This document shows positions 25,136 through 35,609 of a stretch of DNA of 50,772 bases, one piece after another. The notes under the pieces were generated by a model that searched no databases, was not told the origin of the DNA, and worked only from the letters and a program-made list of their open reading frames with translations. Location of the stretch: contig NZ_FNWV01000011.1 of the NCBI RefSeq assembly GCF_900108555.1, forward strand, positions 1 to 50,772. Direction: 5' to 3'. This DNA is from Ruminococcus flavefaciens. GTDB lineage: Bacteria; Bacillota; Clostridia; Oscillospirales; Ruminococcaceae. The translations under genes were made by a program, and so were the position numbers. Each line of letters starts with the position of its first letter. The first letter of the stretch is position 1.

Positions 25136-26122
25136 TCAATACTCAAGTATTATTCCGCCGTAAGTAAGACCTGCTCCGAAACCTATGAGAGCGATCTTCT
25201 GTCCGCGTTTGATAAGTCCCTTTTCTATGCCCTCGGAAAGTGCCAGCGGTATTGACGCGCTGGAGGTGTTTCCGTAGTGGTCAAGGGTGATTATGAATTT
25301 ATCCATGGATACATCCAGCTTTTTTGCAGCTGTTTCGATTATCCTTATGTTTGCCTGATGAGGTACGAACCAGTCTATATCGTCCTTTGTTATGCCGATC
25401 TTTTCTGCTGCACTGTCAAATGCCTTCGGAAGAGCCTGTGTAGCGAATTTGTAAACCTCTTTGCCGTTCTGCTGGAGCTTGTGCATAGGTCCCTCAGGGA
25501 TAGGATCTTCAAAATCGCTCTCTGCTGCAACTTCGGGAGCAGGGCTGAGTGCTCTTGCAAAAAGATGCTTTGCACCGCTGCCGTCCGAGAAGAGCGCAGA
25601 TGAGAACAGCTTGTCGCTTCTTTCCAGCACAGCTGCTGCCGCACCGTCGCCGAAAAGTATACAGGTAGTTCGGTCTGTGAAATCAAGGAAGCGCGAAAGA
25701 GCTTCGTTTGCAACTACAAGAACGTATTTCAGTGAGCTGTCTGTCTCAAGGAAACGTCTTGCAGTATCTACGCCGTAAACAAATCCCGTACAGGCTGCAC
25801 CGAGGTCAAAGGCTGCTGCATTCACAGCTCCTATCTCATGCTGTATCACGCTTGCCATGCTCGGAGTAAGGAAATCGGAAGTAATAGTGCAGGATATAAC
25901 AAGACCTATCTGTGACGGGTCGATGCCTGCTGCTTCTATTGCTTTGAGAGAAGCCTGCTTCCCCATATACCATGTGGGCTCCCAGCCTGCCATAGGACGC
26001 TCTGTTATACCCGTTCTCGTTCTTATCCACTCGTCGTTGGTCTCGATAAAACGGGTGAAATCATCGTTCTTCAATTTCTGTTCAGGCACGTATCTGCCCA
26101 TTCCCAAAATGCTGATACCCAT
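25136..26122 (-). CDS. fabH: 3-oxoacyl-ACP synthase III
   Basis: ATG at 26122 (MGISILGMGRYVPEQKL) is chosen behind AAGGAG, giving 328 residues. The catalytic set is Cys111 (AACTGF), His255 (PHQANIRI) and Asn285 (GNTSSASI). It starts chains from acetyl-CoA or branched acyl-CoA with malonyl-ACP. It is the first gene of the minus-strand operon, with a 120-base leader. Confidence 0.95.
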   Translation of the reverse strand: MGISILGMGRYVPEQKLKNDDFTRFIETNDEWIRTRTGITERPMAGWEPTWYMGKQASLKAIEAAGIDPSQIGLVISCTITSDFLTPSMASVIQHEIGAVNAAAFDLGAACTGFVYGVDTARRFLETDSSLKYVLVVANEALSRFLDFTDRTTCILFGDGAAAAVLERSDKLFSSALFSDGSGAKHLFARALSPAPEVAAESDFEDPIPEGPMHKLQQNGKEVYKFATQALPKAFDSAAEKIGITKDDIDWFVPHQANIRIIETAAKKLDVSMDKFIITLDHYGNTSSASIPLALSEGIEKGLIKRGQKIALIGFGAGLTYGGIILEY

Positions 26123-26180
26123 TAAAAAGCTCCTTAGAATCAATAAAAATTATGTGAACATGGTTGTAAAAACCAAAATT

Positions 26181-26216
26181 TTATGTTATAGTAGTAGTGT
26201 TAGTACTTGAACATAA
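26181..26216. promoter_or_regulatory. Inverted repeat in the fabH leader
   Basis: TTATGTT (26181-26187) and AACATAA (26210-26216) pair across 22 bases in the fabH 5' leader. The inner GTTAGTAC resembles half of a FapR-type box (TTAGTAC), but no FapR gene is in the window. It is a candidate only. Confidence 0.35.
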
Positions 26217-26255
26217 GGGCTATACCCTATATGGACATAATACCACACATAATAT

Positions 26256-26325
26256 ATTGTAAAGCATTTTGAGTTTTTTTGCAACGATATTTTGTCACTT
26301 TAGCACCCCGAAATCAAAATATCGT
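26256..26325. promoter_or_regulatory. Divergent fabH/fabD promoters with inverted-repeat operator candidate
   Basis: For fabH (minus strand), TTGCAA (26279-26284) and TACAAT (26256-26261) are 17 bases apart. For fabD (plus strand), TTGTCA (26292-26297) and CAAAAT (26315-26320) are 17 bases apart. ACGATATTTTG (26284-26294) and CAAAATATCGT (26315-26325) form a perfect 11-base inverted repeat that covers the fabD boxes and touches the fabH -35 box. Confidence 0.65.
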
Positions 26326-26408
26326 CATTTCTCACAAATTTACAATATACCATTCGGATATTTTCACCATTGATTTGTGTATACCACACAGAAAGGATGT
26401 TATCTATT

Positions 26409-27317
26409 ATGACAATTTCACTATTTTCAGGACAGGGCTCGCAGTATGAAGGCATGGGTAAGGATATTGCGGAAGCCATGCCTGAACTGGCGGAAGTCTA
26501 CGAAACAGGCTCGGCTGTACTTGGCACCGATCTGAAGGATATCTGCTTCAATGCTCCCCTTGACGAGCTTTCAAGAACGATCAACTCTCAGCCTGCTATC
26601 ATGGCTACTTCTATCGTATGCCTTAAAGCTGCACAGGCTAAGGGCTTCACCTTTGACGGCGTTGCAGGTCACTCTCTCGGCGAATACGCTGCTATGTACG
26701 CTTCTGGAATGATAACTCTCGAGGACGCTTTCCGCCTTATCAAGGCAAGAGCTGCCGCTATGGAGGAGGCTACAACTTCAACTAAGGGTGCAATGGCTGC
26801 TATAATGAAGATAGCTCCCGAGGAAGTCGAAAGGGTATGCGGCGAGGCTAAGGAATATGTTACCGCTGTAAACTACAATTCTCCCGTTCAGACCGTTATC
26901 GCAGGTACTCCCGAGGGTATCGCAGAGGTAAGTGAGATATTTGCCGAAATGAAGGCAAGAGTTATACCTCTCAACGTTGCAGGCGCTTTCCATTCAAAGC
27001 TCATGCAGCCTGCTGCGGATAAATTCTACGAAACAGCAAAGACTATAACTTTCAGTACTCCGCAGGTGAAGTATTACTCAAACCTCACAGGCGGCGAGCT
27101 CAATGACTTCTCGGATATGGCTTCAATGCTTGCTAAGCATATAGTTTCGCCTGTACGCTTCACTTCCGAGCTTGCTGCTATGCAGGAAGCAGGTGCGGAC
27201 AAGTTCGTTGAATTCGGTCCCGGAAGAACTCTCACAGGACTCGTTAAAAAGACTCTCAAAGATGTGACAGCTGTAAATGTTGAAAATCTTGAAACTCTCG
27301 AAGGAGCATTATCATGA
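26409..27317 (+). CDS. fabD: Malonyl-CoA:ACP transacylase
   Basis: ATG at 26409 (MTISLFSGQGSQYEGMG) gives 302 residues. Catalytic Ser89 is in GHSLGEY, and the partner His is in GAFHSKLM near 198. It loads malonate onto ACP. It is transcribed away from the other fab genes and heads a plus-strand run with aroE, whose ATG overlaps its stop. Confidence 0.95.
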   Translation: MTISLFSGQGSQYEGMGKDIAEAMPELAEVYETGSAVLGTDLKDICFNAPLDELSRTINSQPAIMATSIVCLKAAQAKGFTFDGVAGHSLGEYAAMYASGMITLEDAFRLIKARAAAMEEATTSTKGAMAAIMKIAPEEVERVCGEAKEYVTAVNYNSPVQTVIAGTPEGIAEVSEIFAEMKARVIPLNVAGAFHSKLMQPAADKFYETAKTITFSTPQVKYYSNLTGGELNDFSDMASMLAKHIVSPVRFTSELAAMQEAGADKFVEFGPGRTLTGLVKKTLKDVTAVNVENLETLEGALS

Positions 27318-28150
27318 ATAAATTCGCGCTTATAGGTCACCCTCTCGGACACTCCATGTCCCCTCTTATCCACGAAAAGCTGTTCGCTCTCAGCGGACTT
27401 GACGATACTTCATACGAGCTTATTGACATAGCTCCCGAGAATATGGCAAAGAGCCGCGAGCTTCTCGAAAGCCTCCGCGGACTCAATGTTACTATCCCTC
27501 ACAAGCAGGCTGTTATACCGCTTCTGGACGAGCTTGCGGAAAGTGCTCTGCGCTATAATTCAGTAAACTGCATCAGCAATAAGGACGGAAAGCTCACAGG
27601 CTATAATACCGACTGTGACGGATTCCTGCGCTCGGCAGAGAAGCTACCTATCGGCGGAAATGTTGCTATACTGGGCTGCGGCGGCGTCGGCAGAATGATA
27701 GCTATTGAAGTCGCACGTCACGGCGGCAATATCACTCTCGCTGTTATCCCTCAGGACTTCAAGAACGCTCAGCTCCTCATGGCTGAGATAATGTCAAAGT
27801 GCAGCGGTGCTTCAATAAAGATCGTGGAGATATCCGCTCTCGAAGGCGATTTCGACCTGCTCATAAATGCTACTCCCGTTGGTATGTACCCGAAGGTAGA
27901 TGCCTGCGCTGTAAGCGACAAGGTCATCGAAAACAGCGGCAGCGTATTCGATGTTATCTACAATCCTATAGAGACACTTCTCATGAAGAAAGCCCGTGCT
28001 CTCGGCAAAACAGCTGTGGGCGGCGCATCAATGCTTGTATATCAGGCTGTAAAGGCTCACGAGATATGGTACGGCGGACAGTTCGCAGCCGAGGACATCG
28101 CTAAGATAATCACCGATGTGGAGAATGCTGTTGAAAGCATGAACAAGTAA
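27314..28150 (+). CDS. aroE: Shikimate dehydrogenase
   Basis: The protein has 278 residues. Substrate motifs are PLGHSMSP (10-17), NVTIPHK with Lys64, and NTDCDG with Asp100. The NADP motif GCGGVGR lies near 120. It reduces 3-dehydroshikimate. ATG overlaps the fabD stop by four bases. Another shikimate gene, aroK, follows in the same run. Confidence 0.95.
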   Translation: MNKFALIGHPLGHSMSPLIHEKLFALSGLDDTSYELIDIAPENMAKSRELLESLRGLNVTIPHKQAVIPLLDELAESALRYNSVNCISNKDGKLTGYNTDCDGFLRSAEKLPIGGNVAILGCGGVGRMIAIEVARHGGNITLAVIPQDFKNAQLLMAEIMSKCSGASIKIVEISALEGDFDLLINATPVGMYPKVDACAVSDKVIENSGSVFDVIYNPIETLLMKKARALGKTAVGGASMLVYQAVKAHEIWYGGQFAAEDIAKIITDVENAVESMNK

Positions 28151-28151
28151 T

Positions 28152-28604
28152 ATGATAAGACCTGCTAAAGCCTGCGATGCTTCACGAATCGCCGAAATAA
28201 TAATCACTAATTACCGCGTGAATTTCTATCCCTATTTCCTTAACGACGACTACTACTTCAACGAACTCAACGTAGTGGATATGGCTTCGGAATACGCTAA
28301 AGGCACGGAAGCCCTGAGCAACACATGGGTTTTCGATGACTGCGGCGTGGTCAAGGGTATTATCCGCGTAAAGGGCGATGAGATAGAAAAGCTATTTGTT
28401 GAACCTCAATTCCAGAATATGCGCATAGGTCGGACTCTTCTCGACTATGCAGTAAACGAACTAAAAGCAACATGGCTGTGGGTACTTGAATATAACATAC
28501 GTGCAAAGACTTTCTATAAACACCACGGCTTCGAGCTCACAGGTGAAAAAATAATAGAAGATGACTGGGTGCCGCTTACAAAAATGGCTCTCAGCAAAAA
28601 GTAA
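28152..28604 (+). CDS. GNAT-family N-acetyltransferase
   Basis: The protein has 150 residues. EKLFVEPQFQNMRIGRTLLDYAV (about 78-100) is the acetyl-CoA binding motif A. YNIRAKTFYKHHGFELTGEK is the usual C-terminal motif. The substrate is not known. It starts one base after the aroE stop. Confidence 0.88.
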   Translation: MIRPAKACDASRIAEIIITNYRVNFYPYFLNDDYYFNELNVVDMASEYAKGTEALSNTWVFDDCGVVKGIIRVKGDEIEKLFVEPQFQNMRIGRTLLDYAVNELKATWLWVLEYNIRAKTFYKHHGFELTGEKIIEDDWVPLTKMALSKK

Positions 28605-28608
28605 TATC

Positions 28609-29487
28609 ATGAAAAAAACTGCTTTCCTTTTTCTTGCCGCAATAGTCCTTTCTGGCTGCGGACAGAAAAAAGCCGAAAAGCTTCGGCTTGAAGGCATTTC
28701 CTGCACGGGAGAGAACCGTTTTTCATGCACCTTTGACGGCGTAAAGCATGACTTTATCGTTGATATGCCCGATAATACAAAAAATTCTCCCCTTGTTGTC
28801 CTGCTCCACGGCTACGGAGACTCGGCGGAGGGATTCCGAAACGGTATCCATTTTGAAGAAAAAGCCAATCCCCTCGGATATGCCGTGGTATACGTCACGG
28901 GAGCTTCTTCCGCAAGGGACAATACTTCCGCAAGCGGCTGGAATTCGCCTGCTGCACCAAATGACAACAAGGATACTGAATTTCTGACTGCGCTGGCTGA
29001 ATATCTGCAAAAAGAGTATTCTCTCGACAAAGACAGGACATACGCCGCAGGCTTCAGCAACGGTGCGTGTATGATGCATACCCTTGCCAAAAAGGCGGAC
29101 GGTACGTACTCGGCTTTTGCCTGTGCTGCAGGATATATGCAGCCGAACATATGGGATAAGCGAAAAGGCTCAGATGTGAGCTTTTTCCAGCTTACAGGCG
29201 AAAATGACGACTTTGTGCCAAAGGAAAGCGACGGCACTGCCGAGAATAATCCTGCACCGTCCATAGAAAAGGTGATAGAGTACCGAAAAAGCTCCATAAA
29301 CGCTGATACATCAGACAGCTGTGAGGTGGGCAATGGCTCGGTGCTGAGCAAGTATGAAAACTCAGAAACTCACAGACAGGTCTGGGAGCTTACCGTCAAG
29401 GACGGCGGTCATTCGTGGTATTCCGAGAAATACAACGGATTTGACGCCACTGAGCTGATACTTGATTTCTTTGAGACTCAAAAGTAA
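28609..29487 (+). CDS. Lipoprotein esterase of the LpqC/feruloyl-esterase-like family
   Basis: ATG at 28609 gives 292 residues. The lipobox is IVLSGCG with Cys near 17. In the alpha/beta-hydrolase core, LVVLLHGYGDSAEGF holds the oxyanion region, GFSNGACM holds the nucleophile Ser, and GGHSWY near the end holds the His. Relatives include PHB depolymerase-like and feruloyl (CE1) esterases. A role in removing esters from plant cell wall would fit this organism, by inference. Confidence 0.8.
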   Translation: MKKTAFLFLAAIVLSGCGQKKAEKLRLEGISCTGENRFSCTFDGVKHDFIVDMPDNTKNSPLVVLLHGYGDSAEGFRNGIHFEEKANPLGYAVVYVTGASSARDNTSASGWNSPAAPNDNKDTEFLTALAEYLQKEYSLDKDRTYAAGFSNGACMMHTLAKKADGTYSAFACAAGYMQPNIWDKRKGSDVSFFQLTGENDDFVPKESDGTAENNPAPSIEKVIEYRKSSINADTSDSCEVGNGSVLSKYENSETHRQVWELTVKDGGHSWYSEKYNGFDATELILDFFETQK

Positions 29488-29500
29488 AAAGGAGTAAAAT

Positions 29501-29998
29501 ATGACTGTATTCTTATGCGGCTTTATGGGCTGCGGAAAATCAACTATAGGCAAGCTTGCAGCTAAAAAGCTGGGCTGCGGCTTCTGCGATACCGATGACA
29601 TCATCGTAAGGACTCTCGAAATGACCATCCCCGAGATATTCGAGAAAAAAGGCGAGCCTTTCTTCCGTCAGACAGAAGCAGAGATAGTGAAGTCGCTCTG
29701 CGGCAAGACTACCGTTGCTGCCTGCGGCGGCGGTGCTATGCTCAATCCCGATACAGCAAAAGCTGCAAAGGACGCAGGTGCGGCTGTTATCTTCCTCGAT
29801 GTTCCTTTCGAGACCTGCTATCAGCGTATCAAGGACGATACGAACCGTCCTATCGTTGTGAAGTCCACAAAGGAGGAGCTTGAGGCTCTCTACAACTCGC
29901 GCAGAGACATCTACCTCAAACATTCCACCATAAGGCTTGAATGTACGGGAAGTCCGGTCGAAAATGCGGACAAGATCGTTGAAGCCCTGAGAAAGTGA
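29501..29998 (+). CDS. aroK: Shikimate kinase
   Basis: The protein has 165 residues. The P-loop GFMGCGKST lies at 7-15, CDTDDIIV gives the Mg and shikimate Asp, FFRQTEAEIV the substrate Arg, and CGGGAM the Walker-B-like Gly motif. It phosphorylates shikimate. AAAAGGAG precedes the ATG. Confidence 0.95.
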   Translation: MTVFLCGFMGCGKSTIGKLAAKKLGCGFCDTDDIIVRTLEMTIPEIFEKKGEPFFRQTEAEIVKSLCGKTTVAACGGGAMLNPDTAKAAKDAGAAVIFLDVPFETCYQRIKDDTNRPIVVKSTKEELEALYNSRRDIYLKHSTIRLECTGSPVENADKIVEALRK

Positions 29999-30005
29999 GC
30001 ATATC

Positions 30006-31175
30006 ATGCTTATCTATAACGCTGAGATACACACTCTTGACTCACGGGGAGTCATCACAAACGGCTGGATAGAGACCGAAAACAGCAAGATAAAGGCTAT
30101 TGGTGAGGGTGCTCCCACAGAAATACCCGAGGGCAGTATAAACGCTCAGGGCGGTCTGCTCATGCCGGGATTTATCGACGCTCATACTCACCTCGGCATA
30201 ATCGAGGACGGTCTCGACTTTGAGGGCGATGACTGCAACGAGTCCACAGATCCGTTTACTCCTCAGATGAGAGCTATCGACGGTATCAATCCCTTTGACC
30301 GCTGCTTTGAGGAAGCGCGTATGCGCGGCATAACCGCTGCGGCTTCAAGTCCGGGAAGTGCAAATCCTTGCGGAGGCGAGATAGCTGCCCTAAAGACAAA
30401 CGGCAGACGCGTGGACGATATGCTCATAAAGAAGTGCGGTATCAAGTTCGCTCTCGGTGAAAATCCAAAGAATGTATACAACGGACGGGAAGAGACTCCT
30501 ATCACACGTATGGCGATAACCGCTCTTATACGTGAGGGGCTTTACAAGGCTCGCCGCTATGTCCACGATATGGACAGCTATTACTCCGACAGTGAGAACT
30601 ACGATCCCCCTGAGTACGATATCAAGTGCGAGGCTCTCATGCCCCTGCTGGAACGCAAGATAAAGGCTTTCTTCCACTGCCACCGCGCAGACGATATCTG
30701 CACGGCTATGCGCATAGCTTCGGAATTTGCCCTTGATCCCGTTATCATACACGGCACTGAGGGACACAAGATAGCCGATATCATCGCTGAGGAAAAAGTC
30801 CCTGTGATATGCGGTCCTCTCATGTGTGACCGCTGCAAGCCCGAAATGCGCGGACTTGAACTGAAAAATGCTGCTGTGCTCCACGAAAACGGAGTGAAGA
30901 TAGCTATATGCACAGACCATACAGTTACACCTATACAGTACCTGCCCCTTTCGGCTCAGACTGCAATAAAAGGCGGTCTCGGCTTCGATGAGGCTGTAAA
31001 GACTATTACTCTGTATCCTGCCGAGATACTGGGCATAGACGATGTCACAGGCTCGCTCAGAGAGGATAAGGACGCTGATTTGCAGCTCTACCGCAAGGGC
31101 GACAATCCCCTTGACCTTATGTGCGAACCCGTTCTCGTAATGGTCAGCGGCGAGATATGCCGCAGGGAGGTATAA
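30006..31175 (+). CDS. Amidohydrolase, imidazolonepropionase-like
   Basis: The protein has 389 residues with a beta-sandwich plus metal-dependent TIM barrel. Metal ligands are His60 and His62 (DAHTHLG), with further His in FFHCHRADD and IIHGTEGHK, and Asp in ICTDHTVTP. No signal peptide is seen. It does not look like a full hutI, since hut genes are absent; cyclic imide or amide substrates are possible. It starts eight bases past aroK. Confidence 0.8.
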   Translation: MLIYNAEIHTLDSRGVITNGWIETENSKIKAIGEGAPTEIPEGSINAQGGLLMPGFIDAHTHLGIIEDGLDFEGDDCNESTDPFTPQMRAIDGINPFDRCFEEARMRGITAAASSPGSANPCGGEIAALKTNGRRVDDMLIKKCGIKFALGENPKNVYNGREETPITRMAITALIREGLYKARRYVHDMDSYYSDSENYDPPEYDIKCEALMPLLERKIKAFFHCHRADDICTAMRIASEFALDPVIIHGTEGHKIADIIAEEKVPVICGPLMCDRCKPEMRGLELKNAAVLHENGVKIAICTDHTVTPIQYLPLSAQTAIKGGLGFDEAVKTITLYPAEILGIDDVTGSLREDKDADLQLYRKGDNPLDLMCEPVLVMVSGEICRREV

Positions 31176-31176
31176 A

Positions 31177-32385
31177 TTGAAAAGACTGTTATCAATCATT
31201 GCTTCTGCTGTACTTATCTTCACATCAGCTCCTGCAATGACTTCTTTTGCCGAAGATAAGGCTAATGACTTGAAATTGCATTTTAAAATAGAAAACGGTG
31301 AAGCCTGTTTAACAGGCGAATGGAGCGACAACGTAACTGAGCTTGTAATTCCCGAAACCTACGAAGGTAAGCCTGTTACTTCTATCGACGAGAAGGCATT
31401 CACAGGCAATGAAAATATCGTTTCCTGTGTTATTCCCGATGCCGTAAAATCAATAGGCGATCTGGCATTTGCCGCCTGTCCTAATCTGAAAAGCGTAAGT
31501 ATAGGAAGCGGTTTTTCTTCTTTAGGAAATCTGGCTTTTGCCAACTGTAACAAGCTGACCTCTATCACTGTTAGCAAGGATAATCCTGATTTTTCTTCGA
31601 TCAACTCCTGTCTTTACAACAAGAAAGGAGATACGCTCCGCCTTTATGCAGGCGGCAGCAAGGCTGTCGTATCCGACAATACCAAAACTATCGGCAAGTG
31701 GGCTTTCTTTGAAAGATCGGATATCACCTCGGTCACTATCCCGAGTTCTGTCACTGCTATTGAAGATTCTGTATTTTCGGGCTGCCTTTCTCTGAAAGAG
31801 ATCTCTATCCCCGACTCTGTGACCAAACTCGGAAAGTACTGCTTTATGAGCTGCCGTGCCCTGCAAAGCGTAAGCCTCGGCAAATCAGTGACAGAGATAC
31901 CCGAAGAATGTTTTTATTGCTGTACTGCTCTGAAGGATATATCGCTTTCCGACAATATCAGATCTATAGGCGACAGAGCCTTTTACTGCTGTGAGGATAT
32001 CAGCGGTATCTATATACCAGCCACCGTTAAAACTATCGGTGAAGATGCTATCGGAAAGAAGTCCATTTCTCTGGACTCTGACGCTATAAATATCCCGAAC
32101 TTCCAGATAAAAGGCGAAAAAGGCTCGGCTGCGGAAAAATACGCCTTTGATCAGAATATATCCTTCCTTACCGACGACTCACATGGAGATGTGAACGGCG
32201 ACGGCAAGGTGGACTCTGTAGACGCTTCCGCTGTGCTGGCTGAATATGCTCTTCTCTCAGCAGGCAAAAAGGGAAAGCTTACCGAGAAACAGTCAAAGGC
32301 TGCGGACTGGAACAGCGACGGAAATATCGATTCCGTGGACGCTTCCGCCATACTTGCCGAGTACGCAAGAGTGCAGACACTTTAA
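31177..32385 (+). CDS. Secreted BspA-type LRR protein with C-terminal dockerin
   Basis: TTG start at 31177, with GGGAGG six bases before and only one base after the previous stop, gives 402 residues. A signal peptide spans about 1-25. Leucine-rich repeats of the LRR_5/BspA type (for example AFAGC/AFYCCEDI with SVTIPSSV) cover about 45-310. A dockerin covers 336-402 with two Ca loops, DVNGDGKVDSVDASAVLAEY and DWNSDGNIDSVDASAILAEY. It probably docks to a cellulosome or cell-surface cohesin. The role of the LRR part is unknown. Confidence 0.85.
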   Translation: MKRLLSIIASAVLIFTSAPAMTSFAEDKANDLKLHFKIENGEACLTGEWSDNVTELVIPETYEGKPVTSIDEKAFTGNENIVSCVIPDAVKSIGDLAFAACPNLKSVSIGSGFSSLGNLAFANCNKLTSITVSKDNPDFSSINSCLYNKKGDTLRLYAGGSKAVVSDNTKTIGKWAFFERSDITSVTIPSSVTAIEDSVFSGCLSLKEISIPDSVTKLGKYCFMSCRALQSVSLGKSVTEIPEECFYCCTALKDISLSDNIRSIGDRAFYCCEDISGIYIPATVKTIGEDAIGKKSISLDSDAINIPNFQIKGEKGSAAEKYAFDQNISFLTDDSHGDVNGDGKVDSVDASAVLAEYALLSAGKKGKLTEKQSKAADWNSDGNIDSVDASAILAEYARVQTL

Positions 32386-32449
32386 CACTTGGTTACTTTA
32401 ATATATCAAATTGCTTTTTTCGCCAAAACCCGACCATATTTGACCATAA

Positions 32450-34015
<1,566 letters not shown>

Positions 34016-34021
34016 ATTAAA

Positions 34022-34046
34022 GGCGGACTTTATGTCCGCCTTTTTA
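34022..34046 (+). terminator. guaB terminator
   Basis: GGCGGAC-TTTAT-GTCCGCC is followed by TTTTT. The stem is the same as that of the cellobiose phosphorylase terminator at 321-349, in the other orientation. Confidence 0.88.
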
Positions 34047-34090
34047 TCTATTCTTTCTTATTTTGATTATAGCCATTTTATTAAAATGAC

Positions 34091-34119
34091 TTGACAAACA
34101 GCAATAACAGTTGTATAAT
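34091..34119 (+). promoter_or_regulatory. Promoter of AT-rich dockerin gene
   Basis: TTGACA (34091-34096) and TATAAT (34114-34119) are 17 bases apart, both perfect matches to consensus. Confidence 0.85.
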
Positions 34120-34176
34120 ATAATCTATAAGGTAATTATATTTACCTTTTAATACTACGTAAAGGATGTAACAGAA

Positions 34177-34860
34177 ATGAAAAAAACCATGACGAAAAAG
34201 TTTATTCCCACACTTCTTGCTACTATTATGTCAGTAAGTGCATTAACAGGAACTGTTATGAGTTCTAATGCTATAGGTAAAGGTTATGTTTTTGATACTC
34301 ATTATCTTTCTAATGATGAAATCGCAATTCCATCAAGTCTTTCAGGTACTCTAAAAAAGAACGGAAGTTGGAAATATATCTATGTTAAGGAGTTAACTGG
34401 GTATAATCAGTATCATATGACGGTATTAGCACTTCCATCTAATCAAACTGTAAGACTTTCATTAAATAATAATAATAAGTTTGTTTTAGAGACATGGTAC
34501 AATACAAGCCCCGTATATTCTTACGACCTCTACAAAAAAGGCGATAAATGGTATACTAAAAACGTATCTTACAATAACAAATCATATAGCATAGAATTTG
34601 ATGCTGAAAAGCAATATTCAATAGGTCCTAAAAATGAAATTAACCTAATAGGTGATGTAAGTGGTGACAAAAATGTTGACATCGAAGATGTCTCTATGAT
34701 TTTAAACCATATTAATGGAGTAAAAGCACTTGATAGTAAGCAATTGTTTATTGCAAACGTAAAAAGTTATGACGAATATTCTTTTAGAAATCCCGATGTA
34801 GATATCGAAGACGTAACAGCAATTATTAATCACATCTGTGGTGGCAAACGAATTGTTTAA
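34177..34860 (+). CDS. Small secreted dockerin protein, AT-rich
   Basis: The protein has 227 residues. A signal peptide (about 1-33) is followed by a domain of about 120 residues that was not recognised, rich in Asn, Tyr and Lys. A dockerin-like module spans about 158-227 (GDVSGDKNVDIEDVSMILNH, then NPDVDIEDVTAIINHICGG). The second loop lacks the full Asn/Asp set, so Ca binding there may be weak. Base composition differs from its neighbours: 16 of 60 bases are G or C at 34261-34320, against 35 of 60 at 33841-33900 in guaB. Recent transfer is possible. Confidence 0.8.
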   Translation: MKKTMTKKFIPTLLATIMSVSALTGTVMSSNAIGKGYVFDTHYLSNDEIAIPSSLSGTLKKNGSWKYIYVKELTGYNQYHMTVLALPSNQTVRLSLNNNNKFVLETWYNTSPVYSYDLYKKGDKWYTKNVSYNNKSYSIEFDAEKQYSIGPKNEINLIGDVSGDKNVDIEDVSMILNHINGVKALDSKQLFIANVKSYDEYSFRNPDVDIEDVTAIINHICGGKRIV

Positions 34861-34883
34861 TTGCACTTCAAAACTAAATATAT

Positions 34884-34911
34884 TAAAAAGGACGGCATAT
34901 GCCGTCCTTTG
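34884..34911. terminator. Bidirectional terminator
   Basis: AAAAAGGACGGC-AT-GCCGTCCTTT, with A and T runs on either side, lies between the convergent genes ending at 34860 and 34918. It serves both. Confidence 0.85.
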
Positions 34912-34917
34912 ATTTTG

Positions 34918-35595
34918 TTATGAAATTACATAAGGTTCGCCGTCTATTGTATAGACTGCAACATCGACATATTTATTGCCTCTGTGAAGCATCAATGAAT
35001 AAGAACCATGTCCGCCTGGTTCGGTATACGTGCAGTTTACTTTGAGAAGCTTCTTGGCTGTGACCTTTGCATCGGGAGCTACCTGCGAAAGAACGTAGTC
35101 ATACTCCTCGTAAGCAGACTTATCATTCTTCTCCTCGACGATATCCTCGATAAGTACATAGGTAAACTCAAAATCCTTCTCTGTGTATCCCTTGTAAATA
35201 TCATACAGGCTGTTGAGAAGATCCTGTGTTGATGCCTGCTCAAGGCTTTCGAGCCTGTATTTCAGAACAGCAGGATATACTGCATTTTCATGCATCGCCG
35301 CGTCTTTAGTCGATAACGAGTAGAAATAATCAACTACCTTTGCAGCTTCTTCTGCTGTCACATATCTCGGATCATAGGAAACGCCAATAGGTACATCTGA
35401 AGTCTCAGGTGTATCGTCATGCTGTGTTGCTCCGTATCCAAGCTCGTCAAGACTTACGTCACCCTGCACATCTATGCCGACCATATTATGGTCGTCTTTT
35501 TCTTTCTTCTCTTCCTTGCTGCCGCATGATACTGCGCAGACCGAGATAGCCGCAGTTGCTATAAAAGCTGCTGCCCTTGTGATAATCCTATTCAC
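34918..35595 (-). CDS. Lipoprotein, unknown
   Basis: The protein has 225 residues. The signal peptide ends in a lipobox, SVCAVSCGSK, with Cys near 24, followed by a charged linker. The C-terminal domain (about 75-225) contains VTAEEAAKVVDYFYSL and KLLKVNCTYTEPGGHGSYSL. Layout and helix pattern resemble the next gene, so they may be distant paralogues. The function was not recognised. Confidence 0.75.
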   Translation of the reverse strand: MNRIITRAAAFIATAAISVCAVSCGSKEEKKEKDDHNMVGIDVQGDVSLDELGYGATQHDDTPETSDVPIGVSYDPRYVTAEEAAKVVDYFYSLSTKDAAMHENAVYPAVLKYRLESLEQASTQDLLNSLYDIYKGYTEKDFEFTYVLIEDIVEEKNDKSAYEEYDYVLSQVAPDAKVTAKKLLKVNCTYTEPGGHGSYSLMLHRGNKYVDVAVYTIDGEPYVIS

Positions 35596-35609
35596 TGTAA
35601 GATCGCCTC

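Noticed and set aside
30006..31175. Histidine-degradation imidazolonepropionase (hutI)
   Set aside because: The resemblance is only at the level of the amidohydrolase superfamily, and no other hut gene is in the window.
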